Source of the DNA: Caldisericota bacterium
GTDB taxonomy: Bacteria > Caldisericota > Caldisericia > Caldisericales > Caldisericaceae
Reading direction: 5' to 3'
DNA length: 45,750 bases
NCBI GenBank assembly: GCA_034717215.1
Contig: JAYELD010000039.1
Coordinates: 1 to 45,750, forward strand
The notes under the pieces were generated by a model. That model ran no database searches. It was not told the DNA's origin and saw only the letters and a program-made list of their open reading frames with translations. A program made the translations under genes and the position numbers. Below, piece by piece: positions 8,644 through 16,122 of this stretch; within the stretch, counting starts at the first letter, position 1; each line of letters starts with the position of its first letter.

Positions 8644-8705
8644 TCTCCCTTTTACTCTCGTAAAACCCCTCATTATTTTATACTCCACAATTTTTTGTAG
8701 TCAAG
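8644..8705 (-). promoter_or_regulatory. Promoter/leader block, copy A (matches 11152-11213)
   Basis: On the minus strand this 62-base block holds TTGACT, a 16-base spacer and TATAAA, then GTTTTACGAGA and an AAAGGGAGA ribosome-binding-like end. It is 55 of 62 identical to the block before the flavin reductase gene. The nearest possible ATG is followed within two codons by a stop, so no gene starts at its end; it may drive the DUF3795 gene about 160 bases further on. I see nothing else in 8486-8820. Confidence 0.55.
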
Positions 8706-8825
8706 TATGTTTAGAGAAAATGACTTACCTGCTCGGGAGGAACACACTAAAATATCTTTTATATAATAATATGAATAAAGTTGCTAAAAAGAAGCTCCTA
8801 CATCTAAAAAACCATTCTTAATTTT

Positions 8826-8906
8826 ATACAACGTTTTCGGCTTTTGTCTAAATTTTGCAAAGCAAAATTTAGACAAACAAAGCGAACCGCAAAGACTGTG
8901 TTAGCT
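8826..8906 (-). other. attC-like palindromic site downstream of the ICMT-like gene
   Basis: A perfect 16-base inverted repeat (8843-8858 with 8862-8877, three-base loop) is flanked by TTTTCGG on one side and CCGCAAAG on the other, and by AAC (8830-8832) and GTT (8900-8902) triplets. The 81-base span and the paired AAC/GTT ends fit integron attC sites, but the outer heptamers ATACAAC and GTTAGCT each deviate from consensus. A plain hairpin or transcription terminator is the alternative. Confidence 0.4.
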
Positions 8907-8930
8907 ACAACACAAGTGAAATGCTTTTAC

Positions 8931-9470
8931 TCAATTCTTTTTCCGTAGGCGTGGTATCAGAAATGGAGTTTTCCTCTTGTACTCTAGGTATTCAAAACCA
9001 AATCTCTCCTCTAATTCTGTTTCATCAACCATTTTATTATATACCATGAGTAACATTGCAAAGATCAAAGCTAACCCAACCGTAGAAAGCGAACCACTCC
9101 AGATAGCAATTCCTAGATAGAATATAATAGTTCCCAAGGACATTGGGTTTCGGCAATAACTGTAAGGCCTTTGTACAACCAATTTCTGTGTAGGGATCAT
9201 CGGTACCGGTGTTCCACGACCGACGAAAAACTGGACTTGTATAGACCACACAGCAAATAACAACCCCATACTGATAAATAGCAAGCCAATAATATGGTTT
9301 ATTGCTCCATAAACAAATGTTTGGAAGTGAAACCACTTATCAATATGGGAAGATGCTGTGATAAGAAAAAACGGAATTGCAACTACAAAAAATATTCCTC
9401 CCAGAAACAGAACAATAACTCGTTGTTTCTTACTATATTCACGTTCAGCCCATTTTTTGAATCTACTCAT
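8931..9470 (-). CDS. Isoprenylcysteine carboxyl methyltransferase/phospholipid methyltransferase-like membrane protein
   Basis: A 179-residue membrane protein with four to five hydrophobic segments and the ICMT/PEMT signature near the C-terminus: RPYSYCRNPMSLG (cofactor and substrate region) and E-LEERFG-EYLEYKR. Bacterial members methylate lipids or other small membrane substrates; the substrate here is unknown. Start 9470 is chosen because AGAGGTGC lies just upstream. An extension to 9506 would run into the attC-like site. It is one of several single genes separated by palindromic sites. Confidence 0.82.
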   Translation of the reverse strand: MSRFKKWAEREYSKKQRVIVLFLGGIFFVVAIPFFLITASSHIDKWFHFQTFVYGAINHIIGLLFISMGLLFAVWSIQVQFFVGRGTPVPMIPTQKLVVQRPYSYCRNPMSLGTIIFYLGIAIWSGSLSTVGLALIFAMLLMVYNKMVDETELEERFGFEYLEYKRKTPFLIPRLRKKN

Positions 9471-9504
9471 ATGCACCTCTTCATGGCTCAAAACTAAGCA
9501 TGTC

Positions 9505-9597
9505 ACCTAACATCTCCATTATATACGGCTGCACCTAAAGGAAACAATGTCCCGAAGAGAAGGGACATTAACCTGCAGCGTATATACTAAGTTAAAC
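9505..9597 (-). other. Integron attC-like recombination site
   Basis: This 93-base palindromic element lies between two minus-strand genes, 34 bases past the upstream stop. Its ends are ACCTAAC (9505-9511) and GTTAAAC (9591-9597), exact matches to RYYYAAC and GTTRRRY. Inside, TATATACGGCTGCA (9520-9533) pairs with TGCAGCGTATATA (9574-9586) except for one extra G in the left arm, like the extrahelical base of attC sites. An 8-base central stem (9546-9553 with 9562-9569) closes an 8-base loop. No integrase gene is in the window. Confidence 0.65.
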
Positions 9598-9631
9598 GAT
9601 AGCACGAATGAGAATTTATTAAACTTCATTA

Positions 9632-10273
9632 TCATGACTTCCCTCCTATTTGCCAGCCATTTTCTTCCCATGTCCTTCTCATCACAAGATTGCGTTTGAG
9701 ATACTCATCAACGACATCTTTAGATACCTGATTCAAAGGACAAGAAAAATTGATGCATTCAGAACAAGTATATTTTCGTAAAGTCCAAACAAACATTATA
9801 CCTCCCCATACAGCAAGGAAAGTAAAAATGTATTGCTTTCCGATAATCAAAAATATAAATGGATAAATAAACAATATAATAAAACCAATTATAAGTTGAA
9901 CTTTTTCCGAGTTACTCATTGGCTCTGGATGATATTTCCAAACCTTGAGAAAACCATAATTGGCGATACAGTGTAATATTTTCCTTTTCTCAGCATAATA
10001 AGGGCAATGACTGCAAAGGATACGAATCTCCCAGAAATTAAAGAAGATAATCATAAAACCAACTTCTCCCAGAATATACCAACCATAGCCACCCACTATC
10101 ATCCCAATAAAAGCTGGAATGGCAAAGGTCCAGAAAAGACCCATAAAATGAAACAAATCTCCTGAATTGTAACGACACTTTAAACGACTAGCAAGAGGGC
10201 AATCTTTACATTCAGAAAGCGCTCTCCAGCAACATGTGTTGTAGGGATTATTCGTCTGTTCTTGTTTTGTCAT
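9632..10273 (-). CDS. Cysteine-rich four-helix membrane protein, unknown function
   Basis: A 213-residue protein. The N-terminus holds a cysteine set (CCW, CKDC, LKC; about 14-34), followed by two hydrophobic helices (about 43-82), a CSHCPYY motif, two more helices (about 128-165) and a C-terminal CSECINFSCP cluster near 170-180. The clusters suggest metal or Fe-S binding at the membrane surface. I do not recognise a named family. AGAGGATGA lies upstream of ATG 10273. The attC-like site immediately downstream makes it a candidate gene cassette. Confidence 0.75.
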   Translation of the reverse strand: MTKQEQTNNPYNTCCWRALSECKDCPLASRLKCRYNSGDLFHFMGLFWTFAIPAFIGMIVGGYGWYILGEVGFMIIFFNFWEIRILCSHCPYYAEKRKILHCIANYGFLKVWKYHPEPMSNSEKVQLIIGFIILFIYPFIFLIIGKQYIFTFLAVWGGIMFVWTLRKYTCSECINFSCPLNQVSKDVVDEYLKRNLVMRRTWEENGWQIGGKS

Positions 10274-10376
10274 AAGAAATCATCCTCTTTTTTTAGGCCT
10301 AAATAAATTTACATAGCCATTTATTTTACATTTTGAAGTTTGCTTTTAATCCAACTTACTATATCCGAATATTCCA

Positions 10377-10556
10377 TTATTTCTTTACATTTTTTTTAAT
10401 AAGATAAAAAACTCCTATCATCGATAAAAGAATTACCACTATCAGAAGACTGATGATTAAATCAAAATAATTCCCAACAATAAAATGATATATTTCTAAG
10501 CAAATAAATAGTACAATAATTATTAACCAAAGATATTGTGGAAGTTTTCTATTCAT
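10377..10556 (-). CDS. Small membrane protein with two hydrophobic helices
   Basis: A 59-residue protein starting MNRKLPQYLW at 10556, preceded by AAAGGAGAG. Two hydrophobic stretches cover most of it and the C-terminus is basic (KKNVKK). A longer start at 10580 would place the ribosome binding site inside the gene. No family recognised. Confidence 0.6.
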   Translation of the reverse strand: MNRKLPQYLWLIIIVLFICLEIYHFIVGNYFDLIISLLIVVILLSMIGVFYLIKKNVKK

Positions 10557-10623
10557 TTTCTCTCCTTTTTTTAAACACATCTTTGCTTTTTATGGCAGCA
10601 ATTTTGCGTGTTTTCGAAGTGAA

Positions 10624-11145
10624 TTACGGAGTTTTAAATCTTATAGCATATATTTTTCGCGGGAAATCGCCTTTTGCATACACGATCTTCTTTTTCCCTT
10701 TTGCAACATCTTCATCTGCATATGCCTCTACCACTTCGCCTATAAACAGACTTTTATCTCCCACTTCTATTTCTTGCTTAAGCTTGCATTCCATATGCGC
10801 TACACATTCATCAATAATGGGAACTCTTACTTGGCGTGCCGGTTGCGGCGTCAAACCAGTTTCTTTAAATTTATCCACGTGATACCCTGAATGGAAGCCG
10901 CAATAATATATCTCTGCCTTTAGGTTCTCCGAAGGAACATTTACAATAAATTCTTTAGCGCCTTCAATTAATTTATATGAATAAGTCCCTTTTCCTATGG
11001 CACAAGCTATAAATGGAGTCTCCTTTGACACAGGCATACAAAAGCTAACCGCTATGATATTTGATTCCCCGCTTATATCCCCACATGTTATTAAAAAATG
11101 TCTCATCGGCCACATAAACTCTAAATATTCAACATTAATTTTCAT
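10624..11145 (-). CDS. Flavin reductase-like FMN-binding protein
   Basis: A 173-residue protein of the flavin reductase/flavoredoxin family. Recognisable features are the NIIAVSF strand, the PFIACAIGKGTYSYKLI block that holds flavin phosphate, the EFIVNVP motif and a conserved C-terminal beta barrel. It probably binds FMN and acts in electron transfer in the cytoplasm. Start 11145 is set by AAAAGGAGAAGC just upstream; the frame is open to 11196 but that part overlaps the promoter. Its promoter/leader block is copied before the DUF3795 gene. Confidence 0.85.
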   Translation of the reverse strand: MKINVEYLEFMWPMRHFLITCGDISGESNIIAVSFCMPVSKETPFIACAIGKGTYSYKLIEGAKEFIVNVPSENLKAEIYYCGFHSGYHVDKFKETGLTPQPARQVRVPIIDECVAHMECKLKQEIEVGDKSLFIGEVVEAYADEDVAKGKKKIVYAKGDFPRKIYAIRFKTP

Positions 11146-11151
11146 TCCGCT

Positions 11152-11213
11152 TCTCCTTTTTATTCTCGTAAAACACCTTATTATTTTATATCCCACAATT
11201 TTTTATAGTCAAG
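11152..11213 (-). promoter_or_regulatory. Promoter/leader block, copy B (flavin reductase)
   Basis: On the minus strand: TTGACT, 16-base spacer, TATAAA, then GTTTTACGAGA and the gene's own AAAGGAG site. It matches 8644-8705 at 55 of 62 positions. Placement directly before a start codon indicates this is the functional parent. Confidence 0.6.
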
Positions 11214-11242
11214 GAAAGATATCCAACTAATTCTTAAAATCC

Positions 11243-11297
11243 CAAAACAAATTTGCAAATGTTAGTCAAGAAGGATAAAATATAAGAAAGGAGAGGA
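11243..11297 (+). promoter_or_regulatory. Candidate promoter for the tiny ORF pair
   Basis: TTGCAA and TAAAAT are 17 bases apart, followed by an AAAGGAGAGG ribosome binding site before the ORF at 11306. The stretch resembles AT-rich blocks at 5707-5757 and 11697-11745. Confidence 0.4.
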
Positions 11298-11305
11298 AAA
11301 TAAAA

Positions 11306-11434
11306 ATGATGAGCAGTGATTCTCGTTTTTTTACAAACAAAAAAGAAATAGAGTTTTTGTCAGATCTAAAATCTTATATTTCAAAACCTAACCTACTCAA
11401 CACCTCGATTTTAATCTTTAAAAGGGAGGTTTAA
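11306..11434 (+). CDS. 42-residue ORF, unknown
   Basis: Starts MMSSDSRFFTNKKEIEF, ends FKREV, with GGAGAGG upstream. The last codons contain the ribosome binding site of the next ORF, 3 bases away, so the two are probably translated together. No similarity recognised. Confidence 0.4.
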   Translation: MMSSDSRFFTNKKEIEFLSDLKSYISKPNLLNTSILIFKREV

Positions 11435-11437
11435 AAA

Positions 11438-11602
11438 ATGGGAAAAAGAATGAGCAAAAGAATGACACGAGATCAGGCAAGTTTTAAACGACTAAGAAGT
11501 TTAATATCCAGTAAGTATAGTCTATCTTACCGCAGGCATTTAAGCATTATGAGAAAGAAATGGATAAAAATTATGAAAAAAAATAAAAGGAAAAACAAGT
11601 AG
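11438..11602 (+). CDS. 54-residue very basic protein, unknown
   Basis: Starts MGKRMSKRMTRDQASF at 11438 behind AAAGGGAGG. About one third of the residues are lysine or arginine, spread along a likely helical chain, which suggests nucleic acid or ribosome binding. It has no cysteine or clear motif. It is too short for routine gene finders. It is the second member of a two-ORF unit. Confidence 0.5.
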   Translation: MGKRMSKRMTRDQASFKRLRSLISSKYSLSYRRHLSIMRKKWIKIMKKNKRKNK

Positions 11603-11740
11603 CAGGTCTTGAAATAACAATTTTCATTATAAGCATCATTTTAATTACTATAAAAAGTCTTTTGTAAATCAATAAGTAAAAAACTTTTATTAAACCATAA
11701 AAATAAACTTGAAGGTATTTATTAAGAAGACAAAATCAAA

Positions 11741-11830
11741 AAAGAATTTCCAGAGGATAAACAAATTACTTGCAATATCGTTGATCTGAACAACGACACA
11801 AGAACAATAACGATCACATATGGCAGGTAA
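11741..11830 (+). pseudogene. Gene-tail relic ending NDTRTITITYGR
   Basis: A 29-codon open stretch (KEFPEDKQITCNIV...) ends at TAA 11830 with protein-like composition but has no start codon or ribosome binding site. Its last 31 bases (11800-11830) match 13660-13690 at 23 positions, and every difference is a transition. It looks like the 3' end of a lost gene. Confidence 0.35.
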
Positions 11831-11953
11831 ACAAAAGGAAATACATCTTTAGAGGGTAGGGAAACAACCTGCTCTTTTTATAATTATCACTTCAAAAAAT
11901 ATCACAGATAGAAAGTAAAAACTTTAAAAATAACTAGAAAATGTATATAATTC

Positions 11954-12092
11954 ATATGAGATCTCTGAAAAACTCTGTTTGTCACTCTGAATTTATTTCA
12001 GGGTCTGGTAACTTGTCGGTTTTCTCTGATGCAGAAGCAAACTTATCATAACATTTTATTCTATTCCCATACTTTTTCAGAGATCTCCATAT
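11954..12092. repeat. 139-base element with 19-20-base terminal inverted repeats
   Basis: ATATGAGATCTCTGAAAAA (11954-11972) and its near-perfect inverse (12073-12092, one extra base) bound a non-coding stretch. An internal palindrome, CTGAATTTATTTCAG (11986-12000), is of the type found in dispersed bacterial intergenic repeats. It may be a non-autonomous mobile element or a structured repeat. The remainder of 11603-12202 holds the tail relic and the protease promoter region. Confidence 0.5.
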
Positions 12093-12144
12093 ATTGTATT
12101 GACACACCGTAAAATAATTGTAAGCTTAAAAAATAATAAAAAAA

Positions 12145-12178
12145 TTGAATTTTATTTTACTATGGAAATACAGTAAAA
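12145..12178 (+). promoter_or_regulatory. Promoter/operator candidate of the HtrA-like protease
   Basis: TTGAAT (12145-12150) precedes TACAGT by 18 bases. The inverted repeat TTTTACT (12155-12161) and AGTAAAA (12172-12178), 10 bases apart, overlaps it and could bind a repressor. A second TTGACA lies at about 12099-12104. Confidence 0.3.
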
Positions 12179-12202
12179 AATATATATTTAAAGGAGGCAA
12201 AA

Positions 12203-13507
12203 ATGGTACGAAAACAAGCATTGTGTGCACTCATTGTATTAATCATCATTGCATCTTTGCTTATTCCAGCTAACATTCCCCTTGCCGCAAACCCTACTGG
12301 TGTACTCACCCCTAAACAGATTATTGCGCTCACACAACCCGGAGTTACGTACATTCAGACAATTATTGAAGGTCACGTAATGGCCCCGAATGCTTTGTTT
12401 GATGAGAATTTCTCTTTCTGGGAAGACCCAGAAGGAGGGTTCTGGGAAGAATATGCACAAACTGGTGTTTCTGGTTCTGGGTTTATTGTTACACCTGAAG
12501 GTTATATTGTAACAAATGCACATGTTGTAAAATTTACAGAGGATTTTAAAAAATTTATGATTTTAAAAACAGTGGTGGAAAAAGAAATAGAATTACAGAC
12601 TGAAAATGGTTGGATAGCAGAATCAGAGGTATCAGCATTTTCGAATGGGTTTTTCCAGTTTTTATTTCAACATGCGCAGATAAAAAATGTACCAATAAAA
12701 GTTTATGCATCTTTGGGTAAGTCAATTCCCGGCATTGCAATTATACAAGAAGGTTTACAAGCAGAGATAAAAAAAGTTGGCGATCCATCCGGCACAGGTA
12801 CAGGCAAGGATATTGCAATCCTAAAAGTAGAATCAAGTGTTGCACTTCCCACCGTAAAATTAGGAGATTCATCCAAAATGGCAGCTGGCGAAAAAATTTA
12901 CTGTATAGGCTACCCTGGCGTTGCAACATTCCATCCATATTTAAAAGGGGAAAGTGCCACCGTCTCTACTGTAACAACAGGTATTATCAGCGCTGTAAAG
13001 CAAATGCCCGGCGGATGGTCTGTTCTCCAGACAGATGCTGCAATCTATCATGGAAATTCCGGAGGGCCAGCGTTCAATGAAGAAGGTGAAGCAATTGGAA
13101 TTTCTACGTTTGGCACAATAGATTACAATACAGGGCAAACAATCGAAGGTTTCAATTTTCTTGTACCAATAAATCTTGTTGAAGATTACTTAAATGAACT
13201 TGGCGCTACTCCACATCAAGGTCAACTTGATGAACGTTACGAAACCGCCTTAAACTATATGTGGAACAGCTATTATTCAAAAGCATTGGATGAATTTACT
13301 ATTGTAAATCAAATGTACCCCGCACATCCATATACATCAGAGTTTATACAACTCTGTCGCACAGAGATTGATGCAGGGCATGATAAAAAAGATGTCCCTG
13401 TGCTATGGATTATAATCGGACTAATTGTAGTATCCGCAGCATTAGTTACATTTATTTTAATGCGTCGCAAAAAAGGTAGTATTAAAAACGATGGCAAAAA
13501 AGCATAA
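12203..13507 (+). CDS. HtrA/Deg-like trypsin-family serine protease with C-terminal membrane anchor
   Basis: A 434-residue secreted protease. Residues 1-30 are a signal peptide or N-terminal anchor. The protease domain shows the full triad: His107 in TNAHVV, Asp203 in KDIAILKV and Ser286 in GNSGGP. There is a long insertion (about 112-195) between His and Asp. No PDZ domain follows; instead there is a short helical region (340-390, tetratricopeptide-like YETALNYMW) and a transmembrane helix at about 400-420 with a basic cytoplasmic tail. It likely degrades misfolded proteins outside the cytoplasm while membrane-tethered. AAAGGAGGCAAAA sets the start. Confidence 0.9.
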   Translation: MVRKQALCALIVLIIIASLLIPANIPLAANPTGVLTPKQIIALTQPGVTYIQTIIEGHVMAPNALFDENFSFWEDPEGGFWEEYAQTGVSGSGFIVTPEGYIVTNAHVVKFTEDFKKFMILKTVVEKEIELQTENGWIAESEVSAFSNGFFQFLFQHAQIKNVPIKVYASLGKSIPGIAIIQEGLQAEIKKVGDPSGTGTGKDIAILKVESSVALPTVKLGDSSKMAAGEKIYCIGYPGVATFHPYLKGESATVSTVTTGIISAVKQMPGGWSVLQTDAAIYHGNSGGPAFNEEGEAIGISTFGTIDYNTGQTIEGFNFLVPINLVEDYLNELGATPHQGQLDERYETALNYMWNSYYSKALDEFTIVNQMYPAHPYTSEFIQLCRTEIDAGHDKKDVPVLWIIIGLIVVSAALVTFILMRRKKGSIKNDGKKA

Positions 13508-13525
13508 AAAATAAAAAAGAGGAAG

Positions 13526-13564
13526 GCCGCCACAGCAATTTGTTGTCCTATGGCGGCTTTCGTT
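13526..13564 (+). terminator. Terminator after the protease gene
   Basis: GCCGCCA (13526-13532) pairs with TGGCGGC (13551-13557); ACAGCAA and TTGTTGT extend pairing inside the loop. TTTCGTT follows. It lies 18 bases after the stop. Confidence 0.75.
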
Positions 13565-13648
13565 GAGTCAGATATTAAAATGCCCTTTTCCTTTAGGCTA
13601 TGTAATAATAACTTTTTGCCACAACCTCTCCGCCGTAATATTGGTTGA

Positions 13649-13690
13649 GACAATGATGCAAGGACAACAGCAATTACATACGACAAGTAA
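13649..13690 (+). pseudogene. Second gene-tail relic ending NDARTTAITYDK
   Basis: A 13-codon stretch after a TGA ends at TAA 13690. It parallels the relic at 11741-11830 in both protein and DNA, with the protease gene between them. There is no start codon. It is interpreted as debris of a related or duplicated gene. Confidence 0.3.
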
Positions 13691-13718
13691 AAAGATAAAA
13701 AAGAAATAAATTATATTT

Positions 13719-14765
13719 TTATTCTTCTAAAATCTTTTCTGCTGCTTTGGATATCCACTTTTTATCAGCAAGCAATGCCCTTCCTATACCTACGGTATCC
13801 GCTTTACCGCTTTTAATGACATAATTTGCAAATTCCGGCGTTCTAATCCCGCCAGTTACATTAACCGGAATATTGATAATTTCTTTAAGAGCACTGCTAT
13901 AGGGAACATAATATCCTTCAATCTCCTTTAGCTCTTTTGGCCTGCTTCCCGAATAACCACCGGATATATCAATCATATCAACACCTTTAACTGAAATCTC
14001 TCTTGCTACTTTTAACCCGTCTTCAAGCTTAAGCCCGTTTGGGTAAAAAGTAAATTGCGGTGGATTATCAGACGCCGGGAATCTGATTATAATAGGTGTC
14101 TCGCCAATTTTATGTCTTACATCTTCAATTATTTCGATTAAAATTCTCATTCTATTTGTCAGGCTGCCACCATATTCATCGCTTCTTTTATTTATAAACG
14201 GCGAAAGAAATTGATTTATCAAAAATCCATGCGCCGCATGAATTTCTACCATATCATAACCTGCACCAATAGCTCTTTTTGCAGCATCACCAAAAGACTC
14301 GACTATGCCAGTTATATCTCTTTTAGAAAGGTCTTTCTCGTTTATAGAATTCAGCGTCTCCCTTACATCGCCCTCATTGTCTACAACAAAATCGCCTTCA
14401 TCTTTATTTGCAAGCATGGTCTTAAGTTCGGGGATATCAAAAAGGTTTGCCCCTGCATGATTAATTTCAACTGCAACTCTTGCCCCATTTTTATAAATAG
14501 CGTTAACCAATTTTTTATGTCCTTCAACAAACTTATCATGCGACAAAAGCAATTGATTTGGCATAACCTTCGATTCAGGAGATACAAAAACATTCTCAGT
14601 AATTACTAAACCCATTCCCAATCCTGACATTTTAGAATAGTAATCAACGACAATATCATTTACAAATCCGCTCTTTTCCGGGTTCTTCACAGCAAGCGGA
14701 GGCATTAATATCCTATTCTTTAAATCAATATTTCTTATTCTAATCTGAGAAAAAAGATTTGTCAT
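13719..14765 (-). CDS. Old yellow enzyme family NADH:flavin oxidoreductase
   Basis: A 348-residue TIM-barrel FMN enzyme. It has the N-terminal LKNRILMPP strand, the HAAHGFL substrate site (His176, His179), FINKRSDEYGGSLTNRMR and a C-terminal GGIRTP-GIGRALLADK phosphate-binding end. It lacks the iron-sulfur and second flavin domains of the large 2,4-dienoyl-CoA reductase type. It probably reduces activated double bonds using NAD(P)H. Its ATG directly follows the TAA of the upstream gene, and its AAAAAGGAGG site lies in that gene's last codons, so the two are co-translated. Confidence 0.9.
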   Translation of the reverse strand: MTNLFSQIRIRNIDLKNRILMPPLAVKNPEKSGFVNDIVVDYYSKMSGLGMGLVITENVFVSPESKVMPNQLLLSHDKFVEGHKKLVNAIYKNGARVAVEINHAGANLFDIPELKTMLANKDEGDFVVDNEGDVRETLNSINEKDLSKRDITGIVESFGDAAKRAIGAGYDMVEIHAAHGFLINQFLSPFINKRSDEYGGSLTNRMRILIEIIEDVRHKIGETPIIIRFPASDNPPQFTFYPNGLKLEDGLKVAREISVKGVDMIDISGGYSGSRPKELKEIEGYYVPYSSALKEIINIPVNVTGGIRTPEFANYVIKSGKADTVGIGRALLADKKWISKAAEKILEE

Positions 14766-15422
14766 TTATGCCTCCTTTTTTATGTTAAATGAATTTATCA
14801 TATTGTTAAAATCATCTTCATACATACGATAAAACTCATCTTGAGATGAATATTTGAAAACGTAAGCTATTCCATTTTCGAAAAATGCTACCTGCCTCAG
14901 TTTCCAATAAGGTGTTCCGGAGAGTATATCATACCCGCTTATATTATTTACCGAAATTACGACCTCATTTAAGATTGGTACACCACCCGACATCTCTAAT
15001 CCTTTCTTGAACTCCTCTTTAACTTCTTGTAAATCTGTGGCTGATTTTACTATTAATTCGATTTCCACTGGGAATTGTGGCCCGTCCTTAAGTATTTTCT
15101 TCTCGAAGGATACAACTTTTTTAATATTTTTATCTGGAAAATCTACACAATAACAATTTTTATAATCAAGTGATGGATCGCACTGTTCAACATCTTTATC
15201 TACATAAATAGAAAATTCCCAACCACCTGGATACTCAAAACAATAGCCGAGTTTATCGTCATAAACATACTCTTGGGTTGATAGCGATCCCAGTGCTGGT
15301 TCTGTTGGAAGTGGAGGTGTAAATGATGATTCCGCCGTTTGTCTTTCTGTATATAACCAAATAGAAGAGGCAAGTACTACTATTGCCAGAATCGCAATTC
15401 CTAGGATTAATTTTTTATTCAT
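14766..15422 (-). CDS. Membrane-anchored extracytoplasmic protein, PsbP-like
   Basis: A 218-residue protein with an N-terminal hydrophobic anchor (about 5-24), a proline-rich linker and a globular domain. The domain opens with a YCFEYPGGWEF block of the kind seen in PsbP-like stress proteins and has four cysteines clustered in 60-95. It ends with the DFNNMINSF helix typical of such domains. The function is unknown. AGAGAGAAAG lies upstream of ATG 15422. It is coupled to the flavin oxidoreductase gene downstream. Confidence 0.65.
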   Translation of the reverse strand: MNKKLILGIAILAIVVLASSIWLYTERQTAESSFTPPLPTEPALGSLSTQEYVYDDKLGYCFEYPGGWEFSIYVDKDVEQCDPSLDYKNCYCVDFPDKNIKKVVSFEKKILKDGPQFPVEIELIVKSATDLQEVKEEFKKGLEMSGGVPILNEVVISVNNISGYDILSGTPYWKLRQVAFFENGIAYVFKYSSQDEFYRMYEDDFNNMINSFNIKKEA

Positions 15423-15645
15423 AACTTTCTCTCTTTTTTAATCTAAATTGAGTAATTCCTTATCACTCTATGAGAATTTTAGCTAATTTTAGAATTTTAG
15501 CAAATTATAAGTCGCAAATCCCCTCCCGTAAAAACTAGCCTGTGCCCCACATTTTTATATCTAAATAAATTTTTTACAACAGAAAAGTAAATTGAAAAAG
15601 GGTTTCACGGTCTTCCATACACGGGAAGCTGGTATTCATAAAGTC

Positions 15646-15673
15646 AAGCGGGGTAATTCCCCGCTTTTTTTTT
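15646..15673 (+). terminator. Strong terminator with no obvious gene upstream
   Basis: AAGCGGGG (15646-15653) and CCCCGCTT (15659-15666) flank TAATT, followed by a run of T to 15673. The preceding stretch also folds (CTTCC/GGAAG around 15612-15629). It may end a small RNA starting near 15580. The surrounding 15600-15850 is richer in G+C than its neighbours and has no convincing gene on either strand. Confidence 0.8.
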
Positions 15674-16012
15674 GTTCGTTGTTTTCTTTTTGCGGACACT
15701 GTGCAGTCAACGGTAGTCATATAGTCCCACCCTCAGTTACCAGCCAGCCAAACAACACAGACAGCTCGCTCATAACAAACCTATTCCTTTCGCAGACTGC
15801 AAACAGCGGCTGGCAAGAAAGAATGTTCCCCACCCGGAAGAAAAAATACATTACCATTTATTCAATATAGATTTTTGATAATTCGATTTGACATTTTGAT
15901 TTTTAAAAAAAAGATCTAAAATAAAAATGAATATAATAAAATTATTCTTAGAAGCTGAAATGAATAATGTAAATATTAGAATTAAAAGATAAAAATTATA
16001 AAGGAGGCTAAA

Positions 16013-16072
16013 ATGTTCTGCCCAAACTGTGGTAAAGAGTTGTTGACTGGGATAATGACTCTTGTGCTATAA
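16013..16072 (+). pseudogene. Truncated zinc-ribbon protein gene
   Basis: Behind a strong AAAGGAGGC site, an ORF encodes MFCPNCGKELLTGIMTLVL and stops. MFCPNCGKEL is the usual opening of bacterial zinc-ribbon proteins, whose second CxxC pair is missing here. A terminator follows 50 bases later. It looks like an internal deletion that kept the promoter end and the terminator of a longer gene. Confidence 0.5.
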
Positions 16073-16122
16073 CAATGTATTACTGGCTGTAGAAGATACA
16101 TAAAAAGGAAAAAGTTTTTGAG

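Noticed and set aside
9505-9597. Reading the 93-base palindrome as a simple terminator
   Set aside because: It lacks a T tract on either strand and has exact core-site ends plus an unpaired base in one arm, which fit attC better.
10349-10355. ATCCAAC, a match to the integron inverse core RYYYAAC near the end of the small membrane protein gene
   Set aside because: No GTTRRRY partner or stem was found at a suitable distance.
15592-15870. Plus-strand frame of 92 codons starting at TTG
   Set aside because: It has no ribosome binding site, runs through a strong terminator hairpin and has non-protein-like composition.
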